From contig CAMCJM010000004.1 in NCBI GenBank assembly GCA_945874835.1, positions 1 to 39,826 on the forward strand: a stretch of DNA of 39,826 bases, given 5' to 3'. Within the stretch, counting starts at the first letter, position 1. Each line of letters starts with the position of its first letter. A program made the translations under genes and the position numbers. Below, piece after piece: positions 1 to 9,588 of the stretch. The DNA comes from Pseudomonas synxantha (GTDB lineage Bacteria; Pseudomonadota; Gammaproteobacteria; Pseudomonadales; Pseudomonadaceae). The notes beneath the pieces were generated by a model, which saw only the letters and a list, made by a program, of their open reading frames with translations, had not been told where the DNA came from and did not search any database.

Positions 1-129
1 CGCCACGTCGTGGAGTGCCTGTTCGGCAAACTGAAGCATTACCGGCGGATTGCTACGCGTTTTGAGAAAAAGGCCAGTCATTTCAAGTCTATGCTGGCCT
101 TCGCTGCAACCCTGTTGTGGCTCCGCTGA
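1..129 (+). CDS. IS5-family transposase, C-terminal end (partial)
   Basis: Frame 1 is open from base 1 to a TGA at 127-129 and gives 42 residues. They include VECLFGKLKHYRRIATRFEK, the region around the catalytic Glu of the DDE transposases of the IS5 family, in which an E-x-x-FxxLKxxRRIATR block is typical. The following hydrophobic stretch ending in LLWLR is the usual C-terminus. The protein would catalyse cut-and-paste transposition of the element. Only the 3' end is visible, so whether the full gene is intact is unknown. Family assignment is fairly secure; subgroup is inferred. Confidence 0.8.
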   Translation, partial: RHVVECLFGKLKHYRRIATRFEKKASHFKSMLAFAATLLWLR

Positions 130-143
130 TACGTCAACAGAAC
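1..143 (+). mobile_element. Right end of an IS5-family (IS427-like) insertion sequence
   Basis: The element enters from outside the window. Its transposase stops at 127-129, and a short non-coding tail follows up to CTAG at 144-147. CTAG is the usual target of the IS427 subgroup of IS5, and what follows reads at once as the middle of an ABC-2 permease. I place the element boundary just before that CTAG. The left end and the second target copy are outside the window, so the target duplication cannot be confirmed. Confidence 0.7.
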
Positions 144-365
144 CTAGGCGGGGTGTTTTATTCGATCAGCCTGCTGCCACCTTTTTGGCAAACGGTGTCG
201 ATGGCTAACCCGGTGCTGCACATGGTTAACGCCTTTCGTTACGGCATTTTGGGTGTATCAGATATCCGTATCGGTGTGGCCATCGGGTTTATGTTGGTGG
301 CGACAGCCCTGCTCTACGGCGTGTGCATTCGTTTGCTGATCAGCGGCCGGGGGATGCGCCAGTAA
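144..365 (+). pseudogene. ABC-2 type transporter permease, 5'-truncated remnant
   Basis: After the insertion element the frame continues as LGGVFYSISLLPPFWQ and later NPVLHMVNAFRYGILGVSD, ending in RGMRQ-stop. This is the C-terminal part of YadH-type ABC-2 permeases, where LGGVFYSIxLLPxFWQ and the FRYGxLG segment are conserved and a last membrane helix follows (here about GVAIGFMLVATALLYGVCIRL). About 72 residues remain of a family usually near 250-260. An ATG at 117 keeps the frame open, but it lies in the transposase and is not a credible start. The break coincides with the insertion element, so the gene is almost certainly inactivated. Confidence 0.8.
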
Positions 366-503
366 CGCCGATGCTCTGCAGGCTGGTGATGCACGTCCGG
401 GCTAAACGACGGCCGTGTCTAACATCGGGACACATGTTTAGCGGCGGATCGTCCACATCGCGCCGTTAGACTGAGCTTCTACAAAAAAAATCAGAGGTTG
501 TGT

Positions 504-1535
504 ATGTTTGCCCGCACTGCTGCGATGCTGAGCGCCGTTATGCTGTTCTCCTTAGGGGCCAGTGCGCTGGTTCACGCCAACCCTGGGCCGCTGGTTGAGG
601 TGGTTAAACCTTTGCAGCAGTTGGTGCGTGATGAGCTGGTGACGTTCGGCTCGCTGACCCCTGATGAGTCGCTGATGATCCGCCCGGAAATAGCCGGTCG
701 GGTGGCGCAATTGCATTTCCGCGAGGGCCAGCGGGTGGCAGCCGGTGCTTTGCTGGTGAGCCTGGACGATGCCATCGCCCGTGCAGAACTTGCGCTGGCG
801 CAGGCTAATCTGAACCTGGCGCAAAAGAACTTCGAGCGCGCGCAGATGCTCTTCAAGCGCGGTGCCAGTAACGCCCAAGCGCTGGATGAAGCCAGTGCCC
901 AGCAGCAAGCGTCGCGTGCCAGCCTGGCGTTATCACAGGCGCGCTTGGACAAAACCCGTATTGTTGCCCCCTATGACGGCGTACTGGGTTTGCGTCAGGT
1001 CAGCCCCGGCGCGTACCTCAGCGAAGGGCAGGACATCGTCAACCTCGAAGTACTTGACCCACTGAAAGTGGATTTCCGTATTCCGCAAAAAGCCGTCAGC
1101 CAGATTCGCCTCAAACAGCAGATTGAAGTCAGCCTGGATGCTTATCCCGGCGAACGTTTCAGTGGCGAGGTATTCGCCATCAATCCGCGTCTGGACGAAG
1201 CCGGCCGCAGTCAGGCGATTCGTGCGCATATCAGCAACCGTGAAGGGCGCTTGAGCCCTGGGCAGTTTGTCCGGGTGTCGGTGATTCTGGCCGAACGCCC
1301 CAACGCCTGGGTGATTCCCGAGGAGGCGGTGATGCCGGTAGGCAATCGCTTGTTGGTCAACCTGGTGGTGGACGGCAAGGTTGAGCTGCGTGAGGTGCGC
1401 CTGGGCAAGCGCGAGGCGGGAAAAGTTGAAGTGGTTGATGGGCTGCAGGGCGATGAAACCCTGATCAGCGCAGGCTGGCAAAAAGTCCGCGCCGGTTCAC
1501 CTGTGCGCACCAAGGTGGTGGAGCCGCGTCCATGA
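504..1535 (+). CDS. RND efflux periplasmic adaptor (membrane fusion protein)
   Basis: The 343-residue protein would link an inner-membrane RND pump to an outer-membrane channel in a tripartite efflux system. The N-terminus has a signal sequence with likely cleavage near ALVHA-NP (about residue 26). The order is that of HlyD/AcrA adaptors: a lipoyl half (IRPEIAGRVAQLHFREGQRV), an Ala/Gln-rich coiled-coil hairpin at about 90-150, the second lipoyl half (IVAPYDGVLGLRQVSPGAYL), then beta-barrel and membrane-proximal domains (LSPGQFVRVSV). ATG 504 is chosen because AGAGG lies just upstream at 493-497; the TTG at 498 is less likely. It overlaps the pump gene by 4 bases, so the two are translationally coupled. 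It resembles MdtA/MexJ-like adaptors; substrate unknown. Confidence 0.92.
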   Translation: MFARTAAMLSAVMLFSLGASALVHANPGPLVEVVKPLQQLVRDELVTFGSLTPDESLMIRPEIAGRVAQLHFREGQRVAAGALLVSLDDAIARAELALAQANLNLAQKNFERAQMLFKRGASNAQALDEASAQQQASRASLALSQARLDKTRIVAPYDGVLGLRQVSPGAYLSEGQDIVNLEVLDPLKVDFRIPQKAVSQIRLKQQIEVSLDAYPGERFSGEVFAINPRLDEAGRSQAIRAHISNREGRLSPGQFVRVSVILAERPNAWVIPEEAVMPVGNRLLVNLVVDGKVELREVRLGKREAGKVEVVDGLQGDETLISAGWQKVRAGSPVRTKVVEPRP

Positions 1536-4500
1536 CTTTGTCTGACATCTGTATCCGCCGGCCGGTGTTTGCCACGGTGCTGTCGTTGATTGTGGTGCTG
1601 CTCGGGCTGATGGCCTACGACCGCCTTTCGGTGCGTGAGTACCCGAATATCGATGTGCCGATTGTCACGGTGAACGTCACCTATCCCGGTGCCAGCCCGG
1701 AGATCATGGAATCGCAGGTCGCCCAGCCGATTGAAGATGTGTTGTCGGGCATTGAGGGGCTGGATTTTGTCACCTCGATCAGCCGTTCAGAAAACACCCA
1801 GATCACCGCGCAGTTTCGTCTGGGCAGCAATTCCGATGAGGCGGCCAACGATGTCCGTGATCGTCTGGGCCGGGTGCGCGGTTTGTTGCCGGATGAAATC
1901 TCCGAGCCGATTGTGCAAAAGGTCGAGGCCGATGCGCAGCCGGTGATCTGGCTGGCGTTTTACAGTGAACGCTACAGCGCCATGGAGATCACCGACGTGC
2001 TGGAGCGGGTGATCAAGGATCGCCTGCAGACCATTCCCGGCGTGTCTGAAGTGCAGATACGCGGTGGGCGTACCTTTGCCATGCGCATCTGGCTGGACCC
2101 GGAAAAACTCGCCGCACACAACCTCACCGTGCAGGACGTGGAAGACGCTTTGCGCCGACAGAATGTGGAGATTCCGGCCGGGCGGATTGAGTCGCAGCAG
2201 CGCGAATTTACCGTGTTGTCAGAAACCGACATGAACACCGCAGAGCAGTTTAACCAGCTGATTCTGGATGATTCGCGTGGCTACCAACTGCGTTTGAACG
2301 ACGTCGGCTATGCCGAAATTGGCGCGCGCGATGAGCGCAGCATCGTGCGCTTCAAAGGCCAACCCGCCGTGTCGATGGGCATGATCAAACAGGCCACGGC
2401 CAACCCGCTGGACATCTCCGACGGGCTTGAGGCCGCCATGCCGGATATCCGCGCACTGTTGCCCGACGGTATGGAAATCGCCGTGGCCAATGACAACTCG
2501 CAGTTTATGCGCGAGTCGATCAACAACGTATTTGTCACCATCTGGGAAGCGGTGGCGCTGGTCATCCTGATCATCTTTATCTTTCTGCGTTCGTTGCGTG
2601 CCACCTTGATTCCGCTGGTGACCATTCCGGTTTCGCTGATTGGTGCCTTCGCCCTGATGGCCTTGATGGGCTTTACCATCAATACCCTGACGCTGTTGGC
2701 GATGGTGTTGGCCATCGGCTTGGTGGTGGACGATGCCATCGTCATGCTGGAGAACATTCACCGGCATATCGAGGACGGCATGTCGCCCATGCAGGCCGCT
2801 TTTAAGGGCAGTCGAGAGATTGCGTTCGCGGTTATCGCCATGACCCTCACGTTGGCAGCCGTGTTCGCGCCCATCGGCTTTATGCAGGGCACCACCGGCA
2901 AACTGTTTACCGAGTTCGCCTGGACGCTGGCCGGTGCGGTGCTGGTGTCGGGTTTTGTTGCCCTGACGTTGACGCCGATGATGTGCGCTCTGTTGCTCAA
3001 GCCGCATCAGGCCGGTGAACGGCATAACGGGCTGTATAACCTGATTGAAAGCTTTCTCAACGGTTTGACCTACCGCTATAAGCACCTGCTGGCCAAGGCG
3101 CTCAGTATGTGGGTGCTGATGGTGGGGCTGCTGGTGCTGACCATCGTGGCGTGCGCTGTGCTGTTTATGTGTTTGAAGTCCGAGTTGGCGCCCACCGAAG
3201 ATACCGGCACCATCATTGGCGTATTCAGCGGCCCGGATGGCTCAACCCTGAATTACACCGGGCGTTACGCCCAGGAGCTGGAGGCGGCTTATGCCAGCAT
3301 CGAAGAAACCAACCGTTACCTGGTGATTGCCGGTTTCCCCACGGTGGCACAGGGCATTTCGTTTATGAAACTTGAGGACTGGGCGGATCGCTCGCGCAGT
3401 CAGTTTGAAATTCGCAACGAGTTGCTGCCGAAAATGCAGGACATTGCCGGCGTGCGTGCCTTTCCGGTCAACCGTCCGCCGCTTGGGCAAAGCGCGCGTT
3501 ACCAGCCGGTTAACTTCGTCATTCGCTCCTCAATGGAGTACAGCGAGCTGCAGGGGTATGTGGATCAGCTCATGGCCGAGTTGCGTGATTACCCCGGTTT
3601 GGAAAGCCTGGACAGCGACCTGAAATTGAATTCACCGCAGCTTAAAGTGGCGGTCAACCGTGAACAGGCAGTGGCGGTGGGCAGCGACGTGGCCACCATT
3701 GGCCGCAGCCTGGAGAGCCTGTTCGGTAGCCGTCAGGTGACGCGCTTTAAACAAAACGGCGAGCAATATGATGTGCTGGTGCAGTTGCAGGGCGTGGACC
3801 GCAGCAACCCGCAGGACCTGGACCGGGTCTATGTGCGCGGCCGCGATGACAGCATGGTGCAACTGTCCAACCTGATCGAGGTGCGCGAAACCGTAGCGCC
3901 GCGCGAGCTGAATCACTTCAACCAACTGCGCGCGGTAACCGTGAGTGCCAACGTGGGGGCGGGCTACACCTTGGGTGAGGCGTTAACGCACTTGGAAAAC
4001 ACAGCGCGCATGGTGTTCCCGGCGGAAACCCAGTACGACTACACCGGCACCTCGCGAGACTTTAAAGCGTCCAGCTCGGGCATCGCGTTGATTTTTGCCC
4101 TGGCGCTGGCCTTTATCTTTCTGGTGTTGGCGGCGCAGTTTGAGAGCTTTACCGACCCGCTGATCATTCTGTTCAGTGTGCCGTTGTCGATGGCCGGTGC
4201 GTTGCTGGCGCTGACGCTGTTTGGCGGCACCCTGAATATCTATTCGCAGATTGGTCTGGTCACGCTGATTGGTTTGATCACCAAGCACGGCATTCTCATT
4301 GTTGAGTTTGCCAACGTGTTGCTGCGCCAGGGTGTTGAATTGCGTTCGGCCGTGATTGAGGCATCGGTGCAGCGTCTACGGCCGATTCTGATGACCACCG
4401 GGGCGATGGTGCTCGGCTCGGTGCCCTTGGCGATCGCCACGGGTGCGGGGGCCGAAAGCCGACAGCAGATTGGCTGGGTGATTGTCGGTGGCCTGTTGGT

Positions 4501-4600
4501 GGGCACCTTTTTCACCCTGTTTGTTATTCCGACCCTGTACATGCTGCTGCGCCGTTGGCAGCCAATAAGGCAGGAAGCGTTAGAGGTTGCTGCGGCGTAG
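1532..4600 (+). CDS. RND efflux pump, inner-membrane transporter (HAE1/AcrB family)
   Basis: The 1022-residue protein has the usual length and plan of proton-driven multidrug RND pumps: an N-terminal helix (RRPVFATVLSLIVVLLGLMAY), a large periplasmic loop with the YPNIDVP and YPGASP motifs, a bundle of membrane helices with GLVVDDAIVMLENIHRH (the Asp pair near residue 400 needed for proton relay), a second periplasmic loop, and the C-terminal bundle with GLITKHGILIVEFAN. Its ATG lies inside the adaptor stop (ATGA overlap). No outer-membrane channel gene follows, so it probably uses a TolC/OprM-type partner encoded elsewhere. Nothing links it to the siderophore genes 16 kb away. Substrates cannot be deduced. 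Confidence 0.95.
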   Translation: MTLSDICIRRPVFATVLSLIVVLLGLMAYDRLSVREYPNIDVPIVTVNVTYPGASPEIMESQVAQPIEDVLSGIEGLDFVTSISRSENTQITAQFRLGSNSDEAANDVRDRLGRVRGLLPDEISEPIVQKVEADAQPVIWLAFYSERYSAMEITDVLERVIKDRLQTIPGVSEVQIRGGRTFAMRIWLDPEKLAAHNLTVQDVEDALRRQNVEIPAGRIESQQREFTVLSETDMNTAEQFNQLILDDSRGYQLRLNDVGYAEIGARDERSIVRFKGQPAVSMGMIKQATANPLDISDGLEAAMPDIRALLPDGMEIAVANDNSQFMRESINNVFVTIWEAVALVILIIFIFLRSLRATLIPLVTIPVSLIGAFALMALMGFTINTLTLLAMVLAIGLVVDDAIVMLENIHRHIEDGMSPMQAAFKGSREIAFAVIAMTLTLAAVFAPIGFMQGTTGKLFTEFAWTLAGAVLVSGFVALTLTPMMCALLLKPHQAGERHNGLYNLIESFLNGLTYRYKHLLAKALSMWVLMVGLLVLTIVACAVLFMCLKSELAPTEDTGTIIGVFSGPDGSTLNYTGRYAQELEAAYASIEETNRYLVIAGFPTVAQGISFMKLEDWADRSRSQFEIRNELLPKMQDIAGVRAFPVNRPPLGQSARYQPVNFVIRSSMEYSELQGYVDQLMAELRDYPGLESLDSDLKLNSPQLKVAVNREQAVAVGSDVATIGRSLESLFGSRQVTRFKQNGEQYDVLVQLQGVDRSNPQDLDRVYVRGRDDSMVQLSNLIEVRETVAPRELNHFNQLRAVTVSANVGAGYTLGEALTHLENTARMVFPAETQYDYTGTSRDFKASSSGIALIFALALAFIFLVLAAQFESFTDPLIILFSVPLSMAGALLALTLFGGTLNIYSQIGLVTLIGLITKHGILIVEFANVLLRQGVELRSAVIEASVQRLRPILMTTGAMVLGSVPLAIATGAGAESRQQIGWVIVGGLLVGTFFTLFVIPTLYMLLRRWQPIRQEALEVAAA

Positions 4601-4662
4601 CCCGGATGTAATCCGGGAGCGGTGTGGCAGGCCATAGATTTCCCCGGATTGCTTCCGGGCTT
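4599..4662. repeat. AGCCCGGATG-type palindromic repeat pair
   Basis: Two near-complementary copies, AGCCCGGATGTAATCCGGGA (4599-4618) and its degenerate reverse complement (4642-4662), form a large stem. Each half is itself partly self-complementary. It starts on the last bases of the RND pump stop codon. A related pair occurs at 15567-15630. This repeat type is widespread between genes in Pseudomonas relatives; it may also act as a transcription terminator. Confidence 0.65.
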
Positions 4663-4674
4663 CAGACTGAGCCG

Positions 4675-4744
4675 GTGGGAGGGGCTGGGCGGCATTCCGC
4701 TTTAGCCGCGACGACTGCAATGTCGCGGCTAAAGCCCCTCCCAC
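4675..4744. repeat. REP palindrome of the GGGAGGGGCTTTAGCCGCGA family, interrupted copy
   Basis: The right arm (4722-4744) reads GTCGCGGCTAAAG followed by CCCCTCCCAC and matches the copy at 13561-13620. The left arm is split: GTGGGAGGGGC at about 4675-4685 and CTTTAGCCGCGAC at 4700-4712 are separated by about 14 extra bases (TGGGCGGCATTCCG). It lies between the 3' ends of the RND pump gene and the convergent oxidoreductase gene, where it may stop transcription from both sides. Confidence 0.75.
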
Positions 4745-4749
4745 AGGTA

Positions 4750-5766
4750 TCACTCGACTTTCAGCACCAGCTTGCCGAAGTTTTCACCGCTGAACAGTTT
4801 CAGCAGGGTTTCCGGGAAGGTCTGCAGTCCGCTGACGATGTCTTTCTTAGACGTCAACTGGCCGCTGGCCAGCCAGCCGCCCATCTCCGCAGCGGCTTCG
4901 GCGAAGCGCGGGGCGTAGGTCATCACTACCATGCCTTCCATGCGCGCACTGTTTACCAGCAGGTTGAGGTAGTTGGCCGGGCCCTTGATCGCCTGCTTGT
5001 TGTTGTATTGGCTGATGGCCCCACAGATCACCACCCGCGCTTTAAAAGCCAGGCGGGTGAGAACGGCATCAAGAATGTCGCCACCGACGTTATCGAAATA
5101 CACGTTCACGCCTTTCGGGCATTCACGCTTGAGGCCGGCGATCACGTCTTCGTTCTTGTAGTCGATGGCGCCGTCGAAGCCCAATTCATCAATCAGAAAT
5201 TTGCACTTGTCTGCGCCGCCGGCAATCCCGACCACGCGGCAGCCCTTGAGCTTGCCAATCTGCCCGGCCACGCTGCCCACAGCACCTGCCGCGCCGGAAA
5301 TCACCACGGTTTCGCCGGCTTTCGGTGCGCCGACATCGAGCAGGGCGAAGTAGGCGGTCATGCCGGTCATGCCCAGTGCGGAGAGGTAAAGCGGCAGCGG
5401 GGTGCGTTTCGGATCGACCTTGTAAAAGCCGCCTGGCTCGCCGAGAAAGTAGTCCTGCACGCCGAGCGCGCCGTTAACGAAATCGCCCACGGCAAAATCC
5501 GGGTGCTGCGAGGCGATGACTTCACCCACACCCAGGGCGCGCACGACCTCGCCCAGACCGACTGGCGGGATATAGGACTTGGCATCGTTCATCCAGCCGC
5601 GCATGGCCGGGTCCAATGACAGGTAGGCGTTTTTCACCAGAATCTGGCCAGCGGCAGGTTCGCCCACACTGGTTTTAACAAAGCTGAAGGTGTCGCGGCT
5701 GGGTAAGCCCACGGGGCGTTGGGCGAGCAGAAATTGGCGATTGAGCAGGGCAGTTATGGCGTGCAC
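4750..5766 (-). CDS. NADP-dependent MDR-family oxidoreductase (CurA/alkenal reductase type)
   Basis: The protein is a zinc-free medium-chain reductase of the leukotriene B4 12-hydroxydehydrogenase/CurA/YncB group. Members reduce the C=C bond of enals, enones or quinones with NADPH. Diagnostic parts are LNRQFLLAQRPVGLP at the N-terminus, LSLDPAMRGWMND, the ALGMTGMTAYFALLDVG segment, the nucleotide-binding VVISGAAGAVGSVAGQIGKL (AAGAVGS replaces the classical GxGxxG) and VYFDNVGGDILDAVL. The frame is open upstream, but homology-like sequence begins at HAITALLNRQ, so I take the GTG at 5766; the upstream ATG at 5814 would add 16 unrelated residues. The Shine-Dalgarno is weak, so the start is uncertain. 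True substrate unknown. Confidence 0.88.
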   Translation of the reverse strand: MHAITALLNRQFLLAQRPVGLPSRDTFSFVKTSVGEPAAGQILVKNAYLSLDPAMRGWMNDAKSYIPPVGLGEVVRALGVGEVIASQHPDFAVGDFVNGALGVQDYFLGEPGGFYKVDPKRTPLPLYLSALGMTGMTAYFALLDVGAPKAGETVVISGAAGAVGSVAGQIGKLKGCRVVGIAGGADKCKFLIDELGFDGAIDYKNEDVIAGLKRECPKGVNVYFDNVGGDILDAVLTRLAFKARVVICGAISQYNNKQAIKGPANYLNLLVNSARMEGMVVMTYAPRFAEAAAEMGGWLASGQLTSKKDIVSGLQTFPETLLKLFSGENFGKLVLKVE

Positions 5767-5978
5767 TCTTTTTAGTGAAAGGGCGTTGATAGCCTGCCCG
5801 TGCGCAGCAGGCAAGAATTGCTCTCAGTACGAATGCAGTCTAATCCATCAGGCTTATGGCAACTTTTAGGTTTAATCACTGATATGGATGAAGACTTCAC
5901 TCTCAGTTTGATAGTGCTGCCGCCTTACTCAGTGGCTGACTAAAATCGAGCGATCTTATTCATGTTGAGGGTACGCAG

Positions 5979-6740
5979 ATGAGCTTTAGCTTTTCCGGCC
6001 GAGTTGCCTTGGTTACCGGTGGTGCTGCAGGCATTGGTCGTGCGACGGCCCTGGCGTTCGCCAATGCCGGCTTGCAGGTGGTGGTGTCGGATGTGGATGT
6101 TGCCGGGGGTGAAGGCACCGCCGCGATGATTCGCGATGCCGGTGGCGAAGCTTTGTTTGTGCGTTGTGACGTGACTCGTGACGCCGAGGTTAAGGTGTTG
6201 ATGGAGCGTACGCTGGGTGCCTTTGGTCGTCTGGATTACGCCTTCAATAATGCCAGCATTGAAATCGAGAAGGGCAAGCTGGCGGAAGGCAGCGAAGCTG
6301 AGTTCGACGCCATCATGGGCGTCAACGTTAAAGGCGTGTGGTTGTGCATGAAGCACCAGATCCCCCTGATGCTGGCGCAGGGCGGTGGTGCCATCGTCAA
6401 TACAGCCTCGGTAGCTGGCTTGGGTGGAGCCCCGAAGATGAGTATTTACAGCGCTTCTAAGCACGCGGTAATCGGCCTGACCAAGTCCGCTGCGGTTGAG
6501 TATGCGCGGAAGAAGGTGCGGGTGAACGCGGTGTGTCCGGCGGTGATCGACACCGATATGTTCCGCCGCGCGTATTAAGCTGATCCGAAGAAGGGCGAGT
6601 TCGCCGCCGCCATGCACCCGGTCGGGCGCATCGGTATGGTGCAAGAGGTCGCCAGCGCTGTTCTGTACCTGTGCTGCGACAACGCAGGATTCACCACCGG
6701 GCATTCCCTGGCGGTTGACGGCGGTGCTACGGCGATCTGA
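5979..6740 (+). pseudogene. Short-chain dehydrogenase/reductase interrupted by an in-frame stop
   Basis: From ATG 5979 (GAGGG ahead of it) the frame encodes a classical [14 protein letters not shown] (cofactor loop), VVSDVDV (Asp after the second strand, suggesting NAD), NNAS, the catalytic Ser in IVNTASVAG and YSASK. It reaches FRRAY and hits TAA at 6576-6578 (codon 200). The same frame goes on without a gap as [19 protein letters not shown] and ends with the usual SDR C-terminus [12 protein letters not shown] and TGA at 6738-6740. The full length would be 253 residues, normal for the family. One base change (GAA or CAA to TAA) explains it. It could be a real inactivating mutation or a sequence error; the truncated 199-residue product would lack the C-terminal strand and substrate lid. 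Confidence 0.85.
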
Positions 6741-6797
6741 TTGGCGCGTCGCGCTGCGACAGTTCGCAGACTGGCGGCCATAGCGGCCCGTCCTATC

Positions 6798-6822
6798 AAA
6801 GGTGCCCTGGTGGCACCTTTTT
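6798..6822 (+). terminator. Rho-independent terminator after the SDR gene
   Basis: AAAGGTGCC (6798-6806) and GGCACCTTT (6812-6820) form a perfect 9-bp stem with a 5-base loop, followed by a short T run to 6822. It lies about 60 bases past the ancestral SDR stop. Confidence 0.7.
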
Positions 6823-6928
6823 ACATATCAAGCGCTCGGGTCGGGCGATTGGCCGCTAAAGTCACTGCGAATGCCTGTGGGCAATCGCCAGAATCGCTGC
6901 GCCGTCCCGATCCCGGAGTAGAGTAACC

Positions 6929-7813
6929 ATGACCGCTGATCCCTTACTGACCCTTTTCCTACCCATCGCTCTTGGCATCATCATGCTCGGCCTGGGTTTA
7001 TCGCTAACGCTGGCGGACTTTGCCCGCGTGGCCAAGTTCCCCAAGCCGGTGTTGATCGGCCTGGGGTGCCAGTTGGTCTTGCTGCCTATCGTGTGTTTCT
7101 TTCTGGCCAAGGCATTTGGTCTGGCCCCGGCGCTGGCGGTGGGGTTGATGTTGCTGGCAGCCTCTCCAGGCGGCACAACGGCCAATCTCTACAGTCACCT
7201 GGCCCATGGCGACGTAGCCCTGAATATCACCCTGACGGCGGTGAATTCCGTGGTGGCGGTGCTGACCATGCCGCTGATCGTCAACCTGTCGCTGGCCTAT
7301 TTCATGGAAGGTGATCAAGCGCTGCCCCTGCAGTTCACCAAGGTGGTGCAGGTGTTCATCATCGTCCTGGGGCCGGTGGCCATTGGTCTGTGGATCCGCA
7401 GCCGTTTCCCCGGTTTTGCCTTGCGCATGGAAAAGCCGGTGAAGATTGTCTCGGCGTTGTTCTTGCTGGTTATCATCATTCTGGCGGTGGTTAAAGACTG
7501 GCAAACCTTTGTCGATTACGCCCCGCTGGTCGGCGGCGCGGCGTTGGCGTTTAACCTCATCAGCCTGGCAGTGGGCTATTGGGTACCGCGCCTGTGCAAG
7601 CTGAGCCTGCGCCAGTCGATTGCCATCGGCATGGAAATCGGCATTCATAACGGCACCTTGGCCATCGCCTTGGCGCTGAGCCCGATGCTGCTGAACAACG
7701 CCACCATGTCCATTCCAGCGGCGATTTACAGCATCATCATGTTCTTTACCGCTGCAGCGTTTGGTTGGTGGGTAAACTTTGCCCATGGCCAGGAACTGCG
7801 CCGCGGGGAATAG
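6929..7813 (+). CDS. Bile acid:sodium symporter (BASS) family transporter
   Basis: The 294-residue protein is nearly all membrane helices, about 9-10, as in bacterial BASS members (YocS/PanS type). Characteristic stretches are MLGLGLSLTLADF in the first helix pair, LLAASPGGTTANLYSHLAHGD (the conserved SPGG..N/S crossover region) and GMEIGIHNGTLAIALA (the second crossover, with E and HN). These proteins carry organic anions such as pantoate, keto acids or bile acids with sodium. GGAGTAGAG precedes the ATG well. It is monocistronic, bounded by terminators on both sides. Actual substrate unknown. Confidence 0.92.
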   Translation: MTADPLLTLFLPIALGIIMLGLGLSLTLADFARVAKFPKPVLIGLGCQLVLLPIVCFFLAKAFGLAPALAVGLMLLAASPGGTTANLYSHLAHGDVALNITLTAVNSVVAVLTMPLIVNLSLAYFMEGDQALPLQFTKVVQVFIIVLGPVAIGLWIRSRFPGFALRMEKPVKIVSALFLLVIIILAVVKDWQTFVDYAPLVGGAALAFNLISLAVGYWVPRLCKLSLRQSIAIGMEIGIHNGTLAIALALSPMLLNNATMSIPAAIYSIIMFFTAAAFGWWVNFAHGQELRRGE

Positions 7814-7833
7814 CGTGGGCAGGGGATAACATG

Positions 7834-7863
7834 AAAAAGCCGGTCTGAGAGGACCGGCTTTTT
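7834..7863. terminator. Bidirectional terminator between the symporter and cysB
   Basis: AAAAAGCCGGTC (7834-7845) pairs perfectly with GACCGGCTTTTT (7852-7863) around the loop TGAGAG. A-tract and T-tract flank the GC stem on either side, so it can serve both the plus-strand symporter and the minus-strand cysB. Confidence 0.88.
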
Positions 7864-7882
7864 GCGTGATGCTGTGCGTCAA

Positions 7883-8866
<984 letters not shown>

Positions 8867-8968
8867 TCAAACAAAAAGTCAGCCGTTCAGGTCACCGGCC
8901 TTTTATATAACCATATTGATGATTGAAGCATTAAATCTAGACCAAAAACTAAAAAGTGCCGCGCTGTT

Positions 8969-9469
8969 TCAAAACTCACCCCGGCTGCGGTGCTGCAGCA
9001 TGGGTACCAGATACACCGGTACTTCGGACAACTGCACCAGCCGTGAGGCGGTGCGCCCCAGCGGGATGTCCATGTCTGTGCCATGGCTGTGACTGCCTAG
9101 GACCAGCAGATCCACGCCGAGATGCTGTGCTTCATCCAGAATCACCAGGGGCGGGTCACCCTGAACCACGCGCACGGCCTTGATCAGGTCAAGATCGTGC
9201 TGAGCGTCACCGATCTCGTCGCGAAAACCTTCTAAAACCCGTTGTTCGATGCTGGCCATCACCGTGCTCAGGCCATTTGTGCGCAGGTCCTTGAGCCGTT
9301 CTTCATCCAGGTAGGTTTGCAACACAGATTCGGCAAACAGGCCCATGGGTTCAACGGCGTGCACCACATACAGGCTGGCGTTGAACGAGCGGGTTAGCGC
9401 GAGGGCATGTTGCAGAATATAAGGGGCGTAAAGGCCAAGATCAGTGGCGTAAAGAATAGAGCGAATCAT
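8969..9469 (-). CDS. Universal stress protein (UspA family)
   Basis: The single-domain protein of 166 residues starts with MIRSILYATDLG (beta-1 with the nucleotide-contacting Asp) and continues with LYVVHAVEP and VDLLVLGSHSHGTDMDIPLGRTASRLV, matching the UspA fold. The ATP-binding G-x2-G-x9-G(S/T) motif is not cleanly present (GSHSHG...LGRTAS), so nucleotide binding is uncertain. Such proteins aid survival under starvation or oxidative stress. GGAGGC precedes the start (9470-9476 on the opposite strand). It stands alone upstream of cysB in the same direction; the 111-base gap suggests separate transcription. Confidence 0.85.
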   Translation of the reverse strand: MIRSILYATDLGLYAPYILQHALALTRSFNASLYVVHAVEPMGLFAESVLQTYLDEERLKDLRTNGLSTVMASIEQRVLEGFRDEIGDAQHDLDLIKAVRVVQGDPPLVILDEAQHLGVDLLVLGSHSHGTDMDIPLGRTASRLVQLSEVPVYLVPMLQHRSRGEF

Positions 9470-9588
9470 GAGGCCTCCTTGACTGCCTGACTGGCGGGCC
9501 TCACGTCATCTTAGCAGCGTCACCGATAAAGCAAAAAAGCCGTTCTTTTAAGATCATGGCTCATAGATGGGCTGAATAGAGGCTCCCG

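Noticed and set aside
2219-3085. Minus-strand reading frame of 288 codons inside the RND pump gene
   Set aside because: It is antisense to a conserved pump, His/Gln-rich in the manner of GC-skewed shadow frames, and resembles no family.
504-4600. RND pair as exporter of the siderophore
   Set aside because: It is about 16 kb away with unrelated genes between and shows no Fur-like site; nothing supports the link.
4624-5619. Plus-strand reading frame of 331 codons opposite the oxidoreductase gene
   Set aside because: The minus strand encodes a well-conserved MDR enzyme over the same bases; the plus frame is a composition shadow.
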